Shown here in pieces: positions 4,203 to 10,060 of a stretch of DNA of 10,060 nucleotides. The notes below the pieces were generated by a model. The model did no database searches and was not told the origin of the DNA. It saw only the letters and a program-made list of their open reading frames with translations. Position numbers and translations under genes: made by a program. The stretch comes from Thermoplasmatota archaeon (GTDB lineage: Archaea > Thermoplasmatota > Penumbrarchaeia > Penumbrarchaeales > Penumbrarchaeaceae), in contig JAUVLN010000047.1 in assembly GCA_030600725.1 (NCBI GenBank), positions 1 through 10,060 on the forward strand. Reading direction: 5' to 3'. Numbering within the stretch: the stretch's first letter is position 1; each line of letters starts with the position of its first letter.

Positions 4203-4397
4203 ATGAGCGATTCTGTATTCTATCCGAGATGTCCTCTTTGCAACAGGGGGACCATGATTCCCGTTGAGATCGGTGCGGGGTTGGAGAAGGATGTGAAGTA
4301 TCGATGCACTGATCCCAAATGCGGGGTCCGTTTCGATAAACACGGTTACGAAAAGTATGATCTGGATCGTCAGGATTGGATAAGGCTCGAAAAGTGA
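4203..4397 (+). CDS. Small zinc-ribbon protein
   Basis: 64 aa from the ATG at 4203, with GGAG eight bases upstream; an in-frame ATG at 4173 would add ten residues but lies at or before the predicted transcription start. Cys10-x2-Cys13 (YPRCPLCNRG) and Cys35-x4-Cys40 (YRCTDPKCG) form a four-cysteine zinc ribbon around a predicted beta hairpin. The tail is charged and aromatic (FDKHGYEKYDLDRQDW). It has no catalytic motif. Such mini-ribbons in archaea are often nucleic-acid or protein adaptors, but the partner is unknown. The next gene starts four nt after its stop, which implies co-transcription. Confidence 0.8.
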   Translation: MSDSVFYPRCPLCNRGTMIPVEIGAGLEKDVKYRCTDPKCGVRFDKHGYEKYDLDRQDWIRLEK

Positions 4398-4401
4398 TAT
4401 C

Positions 4402-4620
4402 ATGTTCTTTCCGGACCCACTTTTAAACGACAGGGCGATGGAGGTCCTGGATGAGGTGGAGGAGATCTCCAATATAAGGTGTTCACATTGCTACATGAAG
4501 ATAAAGGGCAAGGTCTACAGGGACGGCCTCAAGTATTTCGACGGTTACTGTTACTCTCTGCGCTACATCCTCAAATACAAGGAAAATGAGATCGAGGTTA
4601 TGAAGGACGATAGGAGATGA
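4402..4620 (+). CDS. Small cysteine-containing protein, incomplete zinc-finger pattern
   Basis: 72 aa. An acidic helix-like N-terminus (about 7-22) is followed by RCSHCYMKIKGKVY (Cys27, Cys30), and then YFDGYCYSL with Cys50. The pattern resembles a treble-clef or TRASH-like finger (CxxC, beta hairpin, second pair), but the fourth cysteine is missing. His29 or a partner protein might complete the site. It starts four nt after the preceding zinc-ribbon gene, and a GTGAT element before the ATG may act as ribosome site; an internal ATG at 4438 is the alternative. It is probably cotranscribed with the zinc ribbon. Function unknown. Confidence 0.75.
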   Translation: MFFPDPLLNDRAMEVLDEVEEISNIRCSHCYMKIKGKVYRDGLKYFDGYCYSLRYILKYKENEIEVMKDDRR

Positions 4621-4629
4621 CATCTGAAA

Positions 4630-4638
4630 GCTATAATA
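4630..4638 (+). promoter_or_regulatory. TATA-like box of the TBP-paralog/TatD operon
   Basis: GCTATAATA is centred about 26 nt before a predicted start near 4661, which leaves a leader of about 22 nt with AGGTG at 4672-4676. Just downstream lies GGCCC (4639-4643) paired with GGGCC (4655-4659), and CGATAT occurs twice (4648-4653, 4659-4664). Confidence 0.45.
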
Positions 4639-4682
4639 GGCCCGAGGCGATATAGGGCCGATATCGAGACCAGGTGTGGATG

Positions 4683-5210
4683 ATGAAGGTGACCGTTGAG
4701 AACATCATAGCAGGCTCCGTTTTGGAAGGTGATATCGATATTGAGGGAATCAGCTCCACTCTCGAGGGGGCAAGGTTCCAACCGGAGGTAATGGACGGCC
4801 TGATCTACGAGCTTACCGACCCGAGGGCGGACATATTCCTGCTTCGGAATGGGGTGCTCAAACTGCATGGGATCACATCAAAGGATGATCTCACCGTGGC
4901 CGTCAAGGGATTCCTGTCGGTTCTCTCCGCCAAGGGTTTCAAGTTGAAACACAAGGGTCCATTATCCATCCAGGAGATCATCGCATCGGTAAAACTTGAA
5001 AGAAGATTGAGCCCGAAGGATATCTACGATGAGTTCAAGAAGGATGGGATCCACTACGATCCTAACGAACTTCCAGGCTTTCACCTGAACATCGGTTCAT
5101 CGGGAATAGAGATACTGATATTCCCGGAGGGAAAGATAATATCCAGGGGAGCAACCGACATCTCCGATGCGGTATCAAGTCTGGAGATGGTTATGGGTAG
5201 GTTATCATAA
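4683..5210 (+). CDS. Divergent TATA-box-binding protein (TBP) paralog
   Basis: 175 aa with the two-fold repeat of TBP, the archaeal general factor that bends promoter DNA. Repeat 1 (about 1-86): VTVENIIAGSVLEGDIDIEG, then FQPEVMDGLIYEL, IFLLRNGVLKLHGITS. Repeat 2 (about 95-175): IQEIIASVKLERRLS, then YDPNELPGFHLNI, ILIFPEGKIISRGAT. Aligned by eye to standard TBP, the four DNA-kinking phenylalanines correspond to Met37, Leu54, Leu130 and Phe147, so only one is kept. A standard TBP should be encoded elsewhere. The ATG at 4683 has AGGTG six bases upstream; ATG 4680 and GTG 4674 are alternatives. A TatD-family gene begins 20 nt after its stop. It may bind altered promoter sites, bind DNA without a strong kink, or act through proteins. 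Confidence 0.88.
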   Translation: MKVTVENIIAGSVLEGDIDIEGISSTLEGARFQPEVMDGLIYELTDPRADIFLLRNGVLKLHGITSKDDLTVAVKGFLSVLSAKGFKLKHKGPLSIQEIIASVKLERRLSPKDIYDEFKKDGIHYDPNELPGFHLNIGSSGIEILIFPEGKIISRGATDISDAVSSLEMVMGRLS

Positions 5211-5230
5211 TGCATTGGTAGGGGAAGGAG

Positions 5231-6085
5231 ATGGAATCGCTCCCCATTATGGACGGACATATGCATCTTGACCCCCATGGACCTTCACGGGAGTCCATAC
5301 TGGCATTCAGGAAAAGAGGCGGGACCCACCTGATAGTGGTTCACAAACCATATTCCGACATACAGGTTTTATCATTGAAAGATTACCGGAGATCATATCA
5401 ACAGACCATGGACCTAACTGATATGGCCAGATCTCTAGGAGTCAACGCCTGGTGTCTTCTGGGCCCCTATCCCGTGGAGCTGGTCGGGATATCCCATGAG
5501 CATGGATTGGAGAGGGCATTGGAGATCCAGCTTGATGCCGTTGAACTGGCCCTTGAACTTGTTGACGATGGTTCCGCGCTGGGCATCGGTGAGGTGGGCA
5601 GGGTGCATTTCCCTGTGGATAAGGAGGTCCAGAACGCATGCGATGAGGTCATGTTTGGTGCATTCAAGGGATGCAGGATCAGATCATGTCCCGTTCAGCT
5701 GCACACCGAATCCCTAAGGGACAATCCGGACCTGATGGGCCACATCGCCGGTTTGGCCGATAGGGCAGGGATCTCCAGGGACAAAGTGATAAAACATTAC
5801 AGCGGTCATTCAATGATATATCCGGAGGTAAACCATGGATTATCGGCATCGGTCCAGGCGAACAGGGGAAACCTCAGGGAGGTGTTCCAAAAGAGGGCCC
5901 TTGTACTACTTGAGACGGATTACATCGATGATCCCCTTAGACCGGGGGTTGTAATGCCACTTGATACGATACCGAAGAAAATGGAGTGGGGGTACCGGGT
6001 CGGCCTGATGGACCGGGAGTACCATCATCGGCTGATGGTGGACCTACCTGAACGGTTACTAGGAATAGACACCCAGTGTGGTTGA
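5231..6085 (+). CDS. TatD-related metal-dependent hydrolase
   Basis: 284 aa TIM-barrel amidohydrolase of the TatD-like archaeal group. Metal-binding residues are all visible: MDGHMH (His10, His12), GIGEVGR (Glu121), VQLHTES (His158), VIKHYSGH (His189) and LLETDYID (Asp230). TatD relatives are metal-dependent nucleases or phosphoesterases; this branch is poorly characterised, so substrate is unknown. No signal peptide, so it is cytoplasmic. The ATG at 5231 immediately follows GGGGAAGGAG, an unusually tight ribosome site, and an in-frame TAG sits 12 nt upstream. A second ATG at 5249 (MDGHMHLDP) is too far from it. It follows the TBP paralog by 20 nt and is probably in the same operon. Confidence 0.9.
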   Translation: MESLPIMDGHMHLDPHGPSRESILAFRKRGGTHLIVVHKPYSDIQVLSLKDYRRSYQQTMDLTDMARSLGVNAWCLLGPYPVELVGISHEHGLERALEIQLDAVELALELVDDGSALGIGEVGRVHFPVDKEVQNACDEVMFGAFKGCRIRSCPVQLHTESLRDNPDLMGHIAGLADRAGISRDKVIKHYSGHSMIYPEVNHGLSASVQANRGNLREVFQKRALVLLETDYIDDPLRPGVVMPLDTIPKKMEWGYRVGLMDREYHHRLMVDLPERLLGIDTQCG

Positions 6086-6099
6086 ACCTTCACTTCATT

Positions 6100-6110
6100 G
6101 TTTATAAATG
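6100..6110 (+). promoter_or_regulatory. Upstream TATA-like box of the surface protein gene
   Basis: GTTTATAAATG is a near-ideal archaeal TATA sequence. The predicted start near 6130 would give a leader of about 75 nt. Confidence 0.45.
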
Positions 6111-6126
6111 TAGTGAGCGTGCGTTG

Positions 6127-6142
6127 GTAAATAATATATATA
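6127..6142 (+). promoter_or_regulatory. Second TATA-like box of the surface protein gene
   Basis: GTAAATAATATATATA is a second strong AT-rich box 28 nt downstream of the first. The predicted start near 6161 would give a leader of about 44 nt that contains the short reading frame at 6174. Tandem boxes suggest two alternative starts. Confidence 0.45.
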
Positions 6143-6173
6143 GTTTCGGCGTTGTGAAGGCCTGCTTATCAGC

Positions 6174-6218
6174 ATGTTGTTCGAGGAGTATCCGGGGTTT
6201 TATCATGAAGAGAAATGA
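6174..6218 (+). CDS. Possible 14-codon upstream reading frame overlapping the main start
   Basis: ATG at 6174 opens a short frame (MLFEEYPGFYHEEK) that stops at TGA 6216-6218, 14 nt past the ATG of the surface protein in another frame. It lies inside the predicted leader. It may be chance, or it may couple or limit translation of the large protein. There is no clear ribosome site. Confidence 0.15.
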   Translation: MLFEEYPGFYHEEK

Positions 6219-9200
6219 GCTTGTTAACCCGTCCGTTGTCAAGAGGTCGACCGTAGCATTTGTGCTGGTCATGTTCCTGCTAACATCAGCCTCTTCCCTT
6301 GCGACCGGTATTGAAAGCCTGAAGATGATTGTAAAGGAGACGGGGACAGCCGGGAGCGATCTCGGTTGGAATGTGACGGAGATAGGTTATGTCAACGCGG
6401 ACACCTATATGGATTACGCGGTGGGGGCACCGGGGTACGGATCCGGTGATGGAAGGGTTTACGTGTTCTACGGCCCGATCACCTCCATAGATCCAACACA
6501 AGCATCTTGGACGATCAGCGGGAACTCGAGTGAAGGAGGCGGTTTCGGATGGTCGATAGCTCCCTGTAATGATTACGACGGGGATGGGGACGATGATTTC
6601 ATCGTCGGCGCACCTCTTGAGGATAGGGCATACCTCTTCAGGGGGGGCTCACTGCCGAGCAAAGCCATCAACGCGAACCTCACCCTCGTGGGGGAGGATG
6701 ACTCGCTCTTTGGCCACTCGGTCGCAGGATTGGATTACGAGGGTAACGGTAATATCGTCGCAGCGGTCGGTGCACCGGATTGCGATCATCTGGTCCAGAG
6801 CATAGGGGTGGATCTCCCCACCGGAGGCGTTTTCATGTATAACATCACCAAGATGTTCCTGGAGTCGAGGAAGATAGGCAATACCACGAACTACGATTTC
6901 AGCTTCATGGGCGAGGCACTGAACCAGAAGTTCGGCTTCCTCGTCAAGAACCTGGGCGATATGAACGGTGACGGCAATGAGGACCTGGGGATAAGCGATC
7001 CTTTCTACGACAACGAGAAGGGAGGCATTTTCATCCAGCTTGGAAAATTAACGATGCTCGAGTATTACCCTTATGCATATCCAACCCAGATGAACGGTTG
7101 GATCTTCGGTCCTACCGCTGCGGGTCCGGGAACTACAGGGGGTAGATTGGGCTGGTCCTGTGCATCTGCGGGTGATTACAACCAGGATATGAGCTATGAT
7201 ATATTCGTCGGAGCTCCCTTTGATGGTGAGGGTAAGGCATACCTTTTCGACGGTATAGGCACCGGTGCTCTCCAGATGGACCTTGCCCTGGTGACACCCG
7301 ATGCCGAGTACAACGGGTCCACTCAGGGCGACAGGTTCGGTTGGGCGATCGGATTGACGCCCATCTACAATAGCCTTGATATTGTGACGATATCCGCCCC
7401 GATGCACGATAACGGTACTTCGGCGAATGCAGGTGCGGTCTACTCGTTCTGGCCCGTCACAACCACTACGAGCACGATATCGGCGAACGATGCCCAGGCC
7501 CAGTTCTTCGGAGAGGCGGCTGGGGATCAGTTGGGGTATTCGCTTACAAAGGCGGAGTACCGGACTCCCGGGAAAATGAAGATATTGGCCTCCTCACCGT
7601 TCCATGGAGCTGGTGGCCTGGGCGCATTGTACTTCTTCGAGAGGAACCAGGCCCCCAGGCTGACCCAGCTGGTTTGCACCCCTCCATCGGGAGCGGGCGA
7701 TACGGACTTCACCATAACCGTCAACTATTCTGATGAGGACGGGGACATGCCCGAATATATGAAGTTGATGGTATATCACGGGGATCCGGAGGATCCGATT
7801 AACCCGGTATCTCCACTTATCGTAGAGTATCCATTGACATTCTCGCACGGTCTGATCGCGGAAACCGGCCTCTTCTATAATATTGAAACAACCCTGAACA
7901 ACTCGGTAATGATCAGAGGTAGCGATGTGATCAATGAGAACATCTATTTCTTTGTGAGGACCAGGGCGGTAAGAGGTACGATGTACGAGGTATTCTCCCT
8001 GGCCCTGAAAGGCCCGGTGGTAGATGATATCAGTCCGTCCAGGGTGAAGAATGTCGACCTATCCAATGATACCGGCATTCAAGGGACCTTCAAGGCCAGC
8101 TGGGAATGGCCCGGGGAAGATGACTTTGGCACCATTGTAGGCGATAAGATATCAAAGCTTCATATCAAGATAAGGGAAGGGGAGGCGATAACGGAGGATA
8201 ACTGGGATGACTCCGATACCTATTATACGTTCTCCGGAAGCGGGGAGCTGCAGAACCCCGGTTTCCCTCAGTACGATTTCCTGTTCGGAACGCACATGGA
8301 CACAAATATGTTCAACCTCCAGATCAAGCCCGGCTTCTCCGCGGAATACGAGGAGCACTTGAGATATTTCGTGGCCTTCAGGGGTGTTGATGACAAGGGT
8401 AACGAGGGCCCTATATCGGAACCGGTCAGCGTTGAACCCTACTGGGATCGTCCAGCGGTCCCGTCCCCTATCGAATCGGTGACCCTGGTGGACATTCCGG
8501 ATGATGACGGTGGGAAGCTCAACCTTTCCTGGTCTGCATCCCCCTCTATTGACTGCTCGGAATACAGGATCTACATTACCACGGAAATGATCACCACGAT
8601 CCTGGACAATGACACTGGCGAGTATATCGAATCCGATTACGTGGTCTCCAAAGAGGATGATCCGGAGACATTCAAGAACGCCTGGATGATGATAGAATCG
8701 TACAGCGGTGGCGATCTGATGGACGGACAGGAATACTACGCTGCCGTGGTCGCTGTGAACTGGCTCAATATGTTGAATCCCGATGTCGTGATGAGCTACC
8801 CCGAGAGGGTGATCAACGATAATCAATCCGCCATCGCCCCCGTGAAAGATGTCCTGGGAGAGGATGTGATTGGAGACTCCGTTACCCTGAAGATCTCATG
8901 GACACCCTCGACCGATCAGAAGTTCACGGAATACCAGATCTACGGCCAGAGGTATTCGTTCTCCAATGTGGATGATGCATCTCTTTTAGCAACCATCACC
9001 GACAGGGCCGTAGGTACCCTTTACGTGAACGAGCTGAGCGGTGTGGATCTGGAAGGTGGTGTGGCCTATTCCTTTGCAGTGCTGGTCAAGGATTATAATA
9101 GACACAGAAGAACCGATCTTGATGAGAACAACACGGTAAGAGGGGTGTATCTGATCGATGATGTAAATAACACCCCCATGCCGCCGATAAAGGGTGTTTC

Positions 9201-10060
9201 CCTCAGGGATTCCCCTGATGACGAGGGAGGATCCCTGATCGTCTCATGGTATAAACTCTACGCCAAGGACAGGTTCCTTTACTACAACATCTACTATGAT
9301 GATGAGCCTATCGAGACGTTAACGGGGTTGATCCCCATCAAGAGCATATGGGATAATCTGGTGGGCGAATACGAGTTCAACGAGACCACAGGCCAGAAAC
9401 TTCTGGACGGAAAGTACTATTATGTGGCCGTCACGGTCGTGAACTTCGATTTCCTGGAGACCCTCATTGTGGATGACCGCAACACCGCGGGCCCGATCAA
9501 ACCGATCAACCAGATGGACACCATCCCGCCGATGAGGCCGAGCGGCCTATCATACGATGACGCATCAAGAACCGATACGTCGATCAAGGTGACCTGGGAT
9601 ACGGTGTCCTGGGATGACGTTCCGGATTTCAAACACTATCTGATCACCTACTCTGGTAGCAGGCGTTCGGGAGAGGAGGAGATCGAGGGCGGCCGTGAGG
9701 TCGGCGAGTTCACCATCAAGGGATTGGAGAAGGGATCGCAGTACTGGATAAAGCTTGCCATTGTGGATGATGCGGGTAATGTCGGAGAAGCCACCGATGA
9801 TATAGAGGTCTACACGACAGGTGAGAACCGGGCCCCATACAATCTAACGATAAAGATCCAGGCGCGCATCGGAGAATATGAGCTGTGGGATGATAACAAC
9901 ACGCTTGAGATCAGGGAGGAGGACCTTGGGAAAGAGTTGACCCTGACCGGAACCGCTGAGGATGATTATACCAGATCACTTCTGGCTCTCACATTTCAGT
10001 GGGTCATTACCACTCCCGACGGAACGGTGATCGTGAAGGAGGGATACACCATGGAGACGG
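6205..10060 (+). CDS. Large secreted FG-GAP and fibronectin-III surface protein (C-terminus beyond edge)
   Basis: The frame is open for 1285 codons to the right edge. The N-terminus has basic residues, then a hydrophobic signal segment (about 16-33, STVAFVLVMFLLTSASSLA). Residues about 40-480 hold FG-GAP beta-propeller repeats with Ca-binding loops DYDGDGDDDF (about 124), DMNGDGNEDL (about 253) and a degenerate DYNQDMSYDIF (about 324), plus recurring VGAP motifs. An Ig/cadherin-like segment follows (about 482-600). FN3-like domains start near 606, 750, 876, 991 and 1105, several with the phrase D.PDD.GG.L..SW. Another beta domain starts near 1209. N-glycosylation sequons (NVT, NLT, NGS, NNS, NDT) are frequent. 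It is probably exported or cell-surface, for adhesion or ligand binding; a C-terminal anchor cannot be seen. No catalytic domain is visible. The start at 6205 has no strong ribosome site, and no in-frame start lies closely upstream. Confidence 0.9.
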   Translation, partial: MKRNELVNPSVVKRSTVAFVLVMFLLTSASSLATGIESLKMIVKETGTAGSDLGWNVTEIGYVNADTYMDYAVGAPGYGSGDGRVYVFYGPITSIDPTQASWTISGNSSEGGGFGWSIAPCNDYDGDGDDDFIVGAPLEDRAYLFRGGSLPSKAINANLTLVGEDDSLFGHSVAGLDYEGNGNIVAAVGAPDCDHLVQSIGVDLPTGGVFMYNITKMFLESRKIGNTTNYDFSFMGEALNQKFGFLVKNLGDMNGDGNEDLGISDPFYDNEKGGIFIQLGKLTMLEYYPYAYPTQMNGWIFGPTAAGPGTTGGRLGWSCASAGDYNQDMSYDIFVGAPFDGEGKAYLFDGIGTGALQMDLALVTPDAEYNGSTQGDRFGWAIGLTPIYNSLDIVTISAPMHDNGTSANAGAVYSFWPVTTTTSTISANDAQAQFFGEAAGDQLGYSLTKAEYRTPGKMKILASSPFHGAGGLGALYFFERNQAPRLTQLVCTPPSGAGDTDFTITVNYSDEDGDMPEYMKLMVYHGDPEDPINPVSPLIVEYPLTFSHGLIAETGLFYNIETTLNNSVMIRGSDVINENIYFFVRTRAVRGTMYEVFSLALKGPVVDDISPSRVKNVDLSNDTGIQGTFKASWEWPGEDDFGTIVGDKISKLHIKIREGEAITEDNWDDSDTYYTFSGSGELQNPGFPQYDFLFGTHMDTNMFNLQIKPGFSAEYEEHLRYFVAFRGVDDKGNEGPISEPVSVEPYWDRPAVPSPIESVTLVDIPDDDGGKLNLSWSASPSIDCSEYRIYITTEMITTILDNDTGEYIESDYVVSKEDDPETFKNAWMMIESYSGGDLMDGQEYYAAVVAVNWLNMLNPDVVMSYPERVINDNQSAIAPVKDVLGEDVIGDSVTLKISWTPSTDQKFTEYQIYGQRYSFSNVDDASLLATITDRAVGTLYVNELSGVDLEGGVAYSFAVLVKDYNRHRRTDLDENNTVRGVYLIDDVNNTPMPPIKGVSLRDSPDDEGGSLIVSWYKLYAKDRFLYYNIYYDDEPIETLTGLIPIKSIWDNLVGEYEFNETTGQKLLDGKYYYVAVTVVNFDFLETLIVDDRNTAGPIKPINQMDTIPPMRPSGLSYDDASRTDTSIKVTWDTVSWDDVPDFKHYLITYSGSRRSGEEEIEGGREVGEFTIKGLEKGSQYWIKLAIVDDAGNVGEATDDIEVYTTGENRAPYNLTIKIQARIGEYELWDDNNTLEIREEDLGKELTLTGTAEDDYTRSLLALTFQWVITTPDGTVIVKEGYTMET

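Noticed and set aside
7048..7407. 119-codon minus-strand frame
   Set aside because: Antisense to the FG-GAP region; no motif, no promoter, and the sense frame is clearly coding.
8152..8826. 224-codon open frame on the minus strand
   Set aside because: It is antisense to the FN3 region of the surface protein, whose own frame is open for 1285 codons with clear domains. The antisense peptide is rich in His, Val and Ile with no motif, as expected from a shadow frame.

Overview
The window looks like chromosomal DNA of an archaeon, most likely a Thermoplasmatota (Methanomassiliicoccales / marine-benthic-group-like) lineage. The domain assignment rests on a TFIIS-like factor of archaeal size (TFS), a TBP-family protein, an archaeal Trm1, a mevalonate-pathway decarboxylase, AT-rich TATA-like boxes about 20-30 nt upstream of starts, several apparently leaderless genes, and a class II tRNA-Ser. 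The phylum is an inference from overall gene style, heavy use of AGG/AGA and ATA codons, and a very large FG-GAP/fibronectin-III surface protein.

Layout. 1-174 (-) is the N-terminal part of an unrecognised protein that runs off the left edge. It is divergent from a diphosphomevalonate-decarboxylase-family gene (374-1381, +) with the complete Lys/Arg/Asp active-site set. A small two-helix membrane protein follows (1424-1660, +). 1661-2171 contains no protein gene. It holds a compact candidate structured RNA (1756-1862), a tRNA-Ser(CGA) with encoded CCA (1885-1969), and a palindromic element (2012-2117) built from copies of the tRNA 3' end. Three genes then lie on the minus strand, in transcription order TFS (4046-3735), trm1 (3685-2504) and a small winged-helix protein translationally coupled to trm1 (2504-2172). 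From 4203 the plus strand carries two tiny cysteine-containing proteins, a divergent TBP paralog (4683-5210) and a TatD-family metal hydrolase (5231-6085). The rest (6205 to the right edge) is the first 1285 codons of an exported FG-GAP plus FN3 protein.

How the parts relate. The centre is rich in information-processing functions: TFS rescues backtracked RNA polymerase, Trm1 methylates G26 of tRNA (the adjacent tRNA-Ser has a G at that position), and two small proteins with zinc-binding cysteine pairs sit beside a TBP-like protein. The TBP-like protein lacks three of the four phenylalanines that kink TATA DNA, so it may act differently from canonical TBP.

The most unusual part is 1750-2151. 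The first 25 nt of the tRNA-Ser region are duplicated 129 nt upstream at the 5' end of a separate foldable RNA. The last 19 nt of the tRNA region are repeated 154 nt downstream, with an inverted 18-nt copy between them. The two flanking elements are almost equal in length (107 and 106 nt), and each can fold into a three-way junction closed by tRNA-like ends. No CRISPR array, insertion sequence or transposase is visible.
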